The position numbers and the translations under genes were made by a program. The notes beneath the pieces are model-generated. The model did not search any database. It was given only the letters and a program-made list of their open reading frames with translations, and had not been told where the DNA came from. This document shows positions 61,437-64,000 of a DNA stretch of 64,000 bases, in pieces. Position 1 is the stretch's first letter. The number at the start of each line of letters is the position of its first letter. The DNA is from CBDDHT01 sp965228615. GTDB lineage: Bacteria > Pseudomonadota > Alphaproteobacteria > Rhizobiales > Methyloligellaceae. The stretch spans positions 558,001-622,000 of the forward strand of contig CBDDHT010000003.1 of NCBI GenBank assembly GCA_965228615.1, read 5' to 3'.

Positions 61437-61919
61437 CTATGCTCCGATCGCCGGTCGATCGTCGGAATCGCCTTTGCAGGACTCGCGCGCAGCCTCGATT
61501 TGGGCAATTGCATCCTCGACCGCGTCGAACACCAACAGCGTGGACGTGTGGCGGGCTTTAAAATCGCGGACAGGTTCGAGCACCTCCAAATCCGCCCACT
61601 TACCCTTCGGCGGCGCGCCGTCTTCCTTCAACATCCGTCGCATTTCATCGCCAATTCTTCGCAACTCGTCAGCGCTAGTGCCAACGATTTCGCGCGCAAG
61701 GATCGAACAGGCGGCCTGCCCCAGCAGGCAGGCTTTCACCTTCTGACCATAGTCGACGACCGTATCGCCCTCCATCCGAAGATCGACCGTCACCGTACTC
61801 CCGCAGAGCTTCGAGTGCGCAACGGCGCTTGCATCCGGATGATCAAGCCTGACCGCCCGGGGGATATTGGCAGCCAGTTTGAGGATCCGATCGTTGTAAA
61901 TGTCGTTGAGTACAGTCAT
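61437..61919 (-). CDS. NifU/IscU N-terminal-like iron-sulfur scaffold protein
   Basis: A 160-residue protein of the NifU N-terminal domain family. Two of the three scaffold cysteines are seen (SKLCGSTV and KVKACLLGQAACSI). In the third block (typically H-C-S-I-L) this protein reads RHTSTLLVFDAV, so the third Cys is missing; the Asp after the first Cys (CGD) is Ser. It may serve as a partial scaffold or carrier. First gene of the minus operon with the cyclodeaminase homologue, yidD and thrS; diverges from folE across a region with a large palindrome. Confidence 0.85.
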   Translation of the reverse strand: MTVLNDIYNDRILKLAANIPRAVRLDHPDASAVAHSKLCGSTVTVDLRMEGDTVVDYGQKVKACLLGQAACSILAREIVGTSADELRRIGDEMRRMLKEDGAPPKGKWADLEVLEPVRDFKARHTSTLLVFDAVEDAIAQIEAARESCKGDSDDRPAIGA

Positions 61920-62004
61920 ACCGGGTTCGTTCTCACGTCATGCTCACCGACCTTGCGGTCGCCCGTTTCCCATCATATATGGATAGCGAAGCTGTGCCGA
62001 GCCC

Positions 62005-62062
62005 TAGGACATAAACGCATAAATGGCGCAGAACCATGTGCCATTTATGCGTTTATGTCCTA
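62005..62062. repeat. Perfect 23-bp inverted repeat in the folE / NifU-like divergent region
   Basis: The arms 62005-62027 (starting TAGGACATAAACGCATAA) and 62040-62062 are exact reverse complements with a 12-base centre. The element lies between two divergent starts, so it is not a terminator. It is AT-richer than the surrounding genes. The 341-base intergenic region (61920-62260) holds no other recognised feature. Confidence 0.85.
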
Positions 62063-62260
62063 TCACGGTGGCAGCATCAGCAATTTATATCAGACTTGGC
62101 GTCGGCAAGTTCAAGTCGGGTATGGGGTCAACTGGGCGCTTCAACGCCGTTTGCCGCACCGGAATTCATAAATCCCCATAATCGGATATAATGAGCCACC
62201 TCAATACAAGAGCGGATCGCTGAGACAGCGTATGTCGCCACTGCCGAAAGAAGGACGAGA

Positions 62261-62908
62261 ATGGACGCCATCGTGAAGAAGATGCCGCTTGGCCCGCAAT
62301 CGGGCGAGCCTGAGGATGATATTAAGCGTCCGACGCGCGAGGAGGCCGAAGCCGCCGTGCGCACTCTGATTTCATGGGCCGGCGACGATCCTGCTCGCGA
62401 AGGGCTGCGCGATACACCGAAGCGCGTCGTCTCGGCCTACAGGGAGTTCTTTGGCGGCTATGACGATGATCCGATCAAGGTGCTTGAACGCACATTCGAG
62501 GAAGTCCATGGCTATGACGACATGGTCATGCTGCGCGATATTCGCCTGGAATCCCATTGTGAGCACCACATGGTTCCCTTCCTAGGAATCGCCCATGTCG
62601 CCTACCTGCCGAGGGATCGGGTGGTCGGAATCTCGAAGCTTGCGCGTGTGGTGACCATATTCGCCAAACGCTTGCAGACGCAGGAGAAGCTGACCGCGCA
62701 AATTACCAGTGCCATCCAGGAAGCTCTTCAGCCGCGCGGTGTCGCCGTGCTAATCGATGCACAGCACCAATGCATGACGACACGCGGCATCCACAACACG
62801 GATGCCGCCACGATCACCACTCGGTTCGTTGGCGTGTTCAAAGAAGACGCGGATTATCGCGATCGCTTCATGCAGATGGTGCATGGCCCGCGGCTCTCCA
62901 GCAGCTAA
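62261..62908 (+). CDS. folE: GTP cyclohydrolase I (FolE1)
   Basis: A 215-residue enzyme, first step of tetrahydrofolate biosynthesis: GTP to dihydroneopterin triphosphate. Landmarks are LRDTPKRVVSAYREFFGGY, the zinc and catalytic segment LESHCEHHMVPFLGIAHVAY (near residue 95), and HQCMTTRGIHN with the second zinc Cys near 165. It heads the folE-hisI pair. The N-terminal 30 residues are variable. Confidence 0.95.
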   Translation: MDAIVKKMPLGPQSGEPEDDIKRPTREEAEAAVRTLISWAGDDPAREGLRDTPKRVVSAYREFFGGYDDDPIKVLERTFEEVHGYDDMVMLRDIRLESHCEHHMVPFLGIAHVAYLPRDRVVGISKLARVVTIFAKRLQTQEKLTAQITSAIQEALQPRGVAVLIDAQHQCMTTRGIHNTDAATITTRFVGVFKEDADYRDRFMQMVHGPRLSSS

Positions 62909-62938
62909 TCGATCAACATCAGCCAGGTCTCGAAATCC

Positions 62939-63427
62939 ATGAGCGATCTCGCGAAATCATCGTTCGCCAAGCGTGTCAGTGTCGAACAAGTCGAGGAAGG
63001 CAACGATCTTGCACCCAAGTTCGATGAACATGGCGTGCTCCCGGTCGTCACGACGGACGCCAAGTCCGGCGACGTTCTCATGCTCGGTTACATGAACGCC
63101 GAGGCGCTCGCCCTGACAATCGAGACAGGCGAAGCCCACTATTGGAGCCGGTCACGCAAAGTGCTGTGGCACAAAGGCGCGACAAGCGGACTCGTCCAGC
63201 ATGTCGTCGACATCCGCATCGACGACGATCAGGATTCCGTCTGGCTCAAGGTTGAAGTCGCGGGATCGGGCGCCTCGTGCCATGTGGGATACAAATCCTG
63301 CTTCTACCGGTCCATTCCCACCGGAAAAGCACCATCGCCAGATCTGGAGCTTGAATATCGCGAGCAATCCAAGACGTTCGATCCGCTCGAAGTCTATGGG
63401 GACGCACCGAACCCGACGCAGATTTAA
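62939..63427 (+). CDS. hisI: Phosphoribosyl-AMP cyclohydrolase
   Basis: A 162-residue HisI that opens the adenine ring of phosphoribosyl-AMP in histidine synthesis. It shows LPVVTTDAKSGDVLMLGYMN, AHYWSRSRKVLWHKGATSG, and the metal-binding DDDQDSVWLKVE and ASCHVGYKSCFYR. It is the monofunctional form (no HisE domain). Located 30 bases after folE, a common order in Hyphomicrobiales. Confidence 0.95.
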   Translation: MSDLAKSSFAKRVSVEQVEEGNDLAPKFDEHGVLPVVTTDAKSGDVLMLGYMNAEALALTIETGEAHYWSRSRKVLWHKGATSGLVQHVVDIRIDDDQDSVWLKVEVAGSGASCHVGYKSCFYRSIPTGKAPSPDLELEYREQSKTFDPLEVYGDAPNPTQI

Positions 63428-63565
63428 GTCCGGGGAACCGCAACTTCGCCGTCGCACAGGATCCAGCTAGCAGCCGGAATAATTCCGTCGGCAAACCGCT
63501 CCGAATCCACGTTCCATCAGGCCGTCTTAAGACACCGTTAACCACGTTCCGATAATCTCAATCGT

Positions 63566-63597
63566 TGACCCCGATGGGTCCTCAGGCACCGGGGTCA
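63566..63597. promoter_or_regulatory. Inverted repeat (TGACCCCG-16-CGGGGTCA) upstream of the patatin gene
   Basis: An 8-bp perfect inverted repeat, 29 bases before the patatin start and 138 bases after hisI. It could be an operator or a hairpin in the leader. No T-tract. Confidence 0.45.
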
Positions 63598-63626
63598 TTC
63601 GGCATGACGCTTGCAATGGTGCGGGG

Positions 63627-64000
63627 ATGAACAAGCCAAAAATCGGACTGGCTCTTGGCGGCGGCGCAGCGCGCGGTTGGGCTCATATCGGCGTTCTTCA
63701 GGCATTGGAACGCGTTGGCCTTGCTCCGGACATCATTGCTGGCACATCGATCGGCGCCGTGGCCGGAGGCTGTTTCGTTGCCGGCAAACTCGATCAGCTT
63801 GAGGAATTTGCCGCAACTCTCACCAAGCGCCGCATGTTCGGGTTCCTCGACTTCAACTTTGCAGGCTCTGGCTTGATTTCCGGCCAAAAACTTGGCGGGC
63901 GACTGGAAAGCCACCTGGAAGACGTGATGATCGAGGATCTCGATCGCCGCTTTGTCGCTGTAGCGACGGAGCTTGGCACCGGTCATGAAATCTGGCTGAA
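63627..64000 (+). CDS. Patatin-like phospholipase (RssA/NTE type), cut by window edge
   Basis: ATG 63627 with GGGG just upstream starts a patatin domain: GLALGGGAARGWAHIGVL (oxyanion hole), then the nucleophile elbow IIAGTSIGAVAGG (Ser near residue 40). The catalytic Asp would lie beyond the window; about 124 residues are present. Such proteins are serine lipases with a Ser-Asp dyad and act on membrane phospholipids. It follows folE-hisI. Confidence 0.9.
   Translation, partial: MNKPKIGLALGGGAARGWAHIGVLQALERVGLAPDIIAGTSIGAVAGGCFVAGKLDQLEEFAATLTKRRMFGFLDFNFAGSGLISGQKLGGRLESHLEDVMIEDLDRRFVAVATELGTGHEIWL

Noticed and set aside
61191..62171. Plus-strand open frame of 326 codons covering two minus-strand genes
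   Set aside because: It runs antisense through the ornithine cyclodeaminase and NifU-like genes and across the palindrome, with no recognisable domains.
1..64000. tRNA, rRNA genes or CRISPR arrays
   Set aside because: Reading the intergenic regions on both strands showed no cloverleaf with anticodon arm, no rRNA segment and no regularly spaced direct repeats; a covariance-model scan was not possible.

Overview
The window looks like a chromosomal segment of an alphaproteobacterium, most likely Hyphomicrobiales (Rhizobiales). This rests on the ordered housekeeping block at the right end (threonyl-tRNA synthetase, YidD, NifU-like scaffold, folE, hisI, patatin), on alphaproteobacterial families (DUF1488, DUF2336), and on the abundance of branched-chain-amino-acid-type (Liv) ABC transporters and catabolic dehydrogenases. 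No rRNA, tRNA, CRISPR array, prophage or intact insertion sequence was recognised. The assignment is by family content only.

Layout. 0-2.6 kb: a truncated LysR regulator diverging from a CmcJ-type oxidoreductase, then a two-domain duplicated unknown protein. 2.8-8.0 kb: a complete Liv-type ABC importer on the minus strand. 8.3-17.0 kb: a divergent catabolic cluster around an IclR regulator. Its minus arm encodes a biotin-type carboxyltransferase, a BKACE (beta-keto acid cleavage) enzyme, an SDR and a zinc alcohol dehydrogenase. Its plus arm encodes a biotin carrier protein, an SDR, an alpha/beta hydrolase and a TauE/SafE permease. No biotin carboxylase is present. 17.1-19.8 kb: a secreted caspase-like protein and a DUF3307 membrane protein, bracketed by two opposite-facing copies of a 74-bp palindromic element.

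19.8-31.4 kb is the most distinctive region: a RutR-like TetR regulator, a Liv-type importer whose permease and both ATPases are fused into one 832-residue protein, a cytosine-deaminase-like amidohydrolase, and genes resembling E. coli allG/allF/allK/allH (oxamate carbamoyltransferase plus carbamate kinase). A small domain that I recall as part of the FdrA and YlbE chains is a separate 60-residue gene here. The inferred pathway imports a ureide-like compound, hydrolyses it, transfers a carbamoyl group to phosphate and makes ATP by carbamate kinase.

31.4-45.7 kb is mixed: a SulP-STAS-cNMP transporter, a beta-hydroxyacid dehydrogenase diverging from a tartrate/isopropylmalate-type dehydrogenase, a divergent Aat protein, Lon protease, a racemase-DUF1611 pair, a secreted protein of seven two-cysteine repeats, a normal cold-shock protein, a degenerate cold-shock protein and a remnant of a group II intron reverse transcriptase. 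45.7-64 kb is mostly conserved core: glpK, cutA, nadK, a response regulator with an Hpt protein, a lytic transglycosylase, a MaoC/CoA-lyase pair, a flavin reductase, a VWA protein, a NamZ-like muramidase, DUF2336, thrS, yidD, an ornithine cyclodeaminase homologue, a NifU-like scaffold, folE, hisI and a truncated patatin. A perfect 23-bp inverted repeat lies in the folE divergent promoter region.
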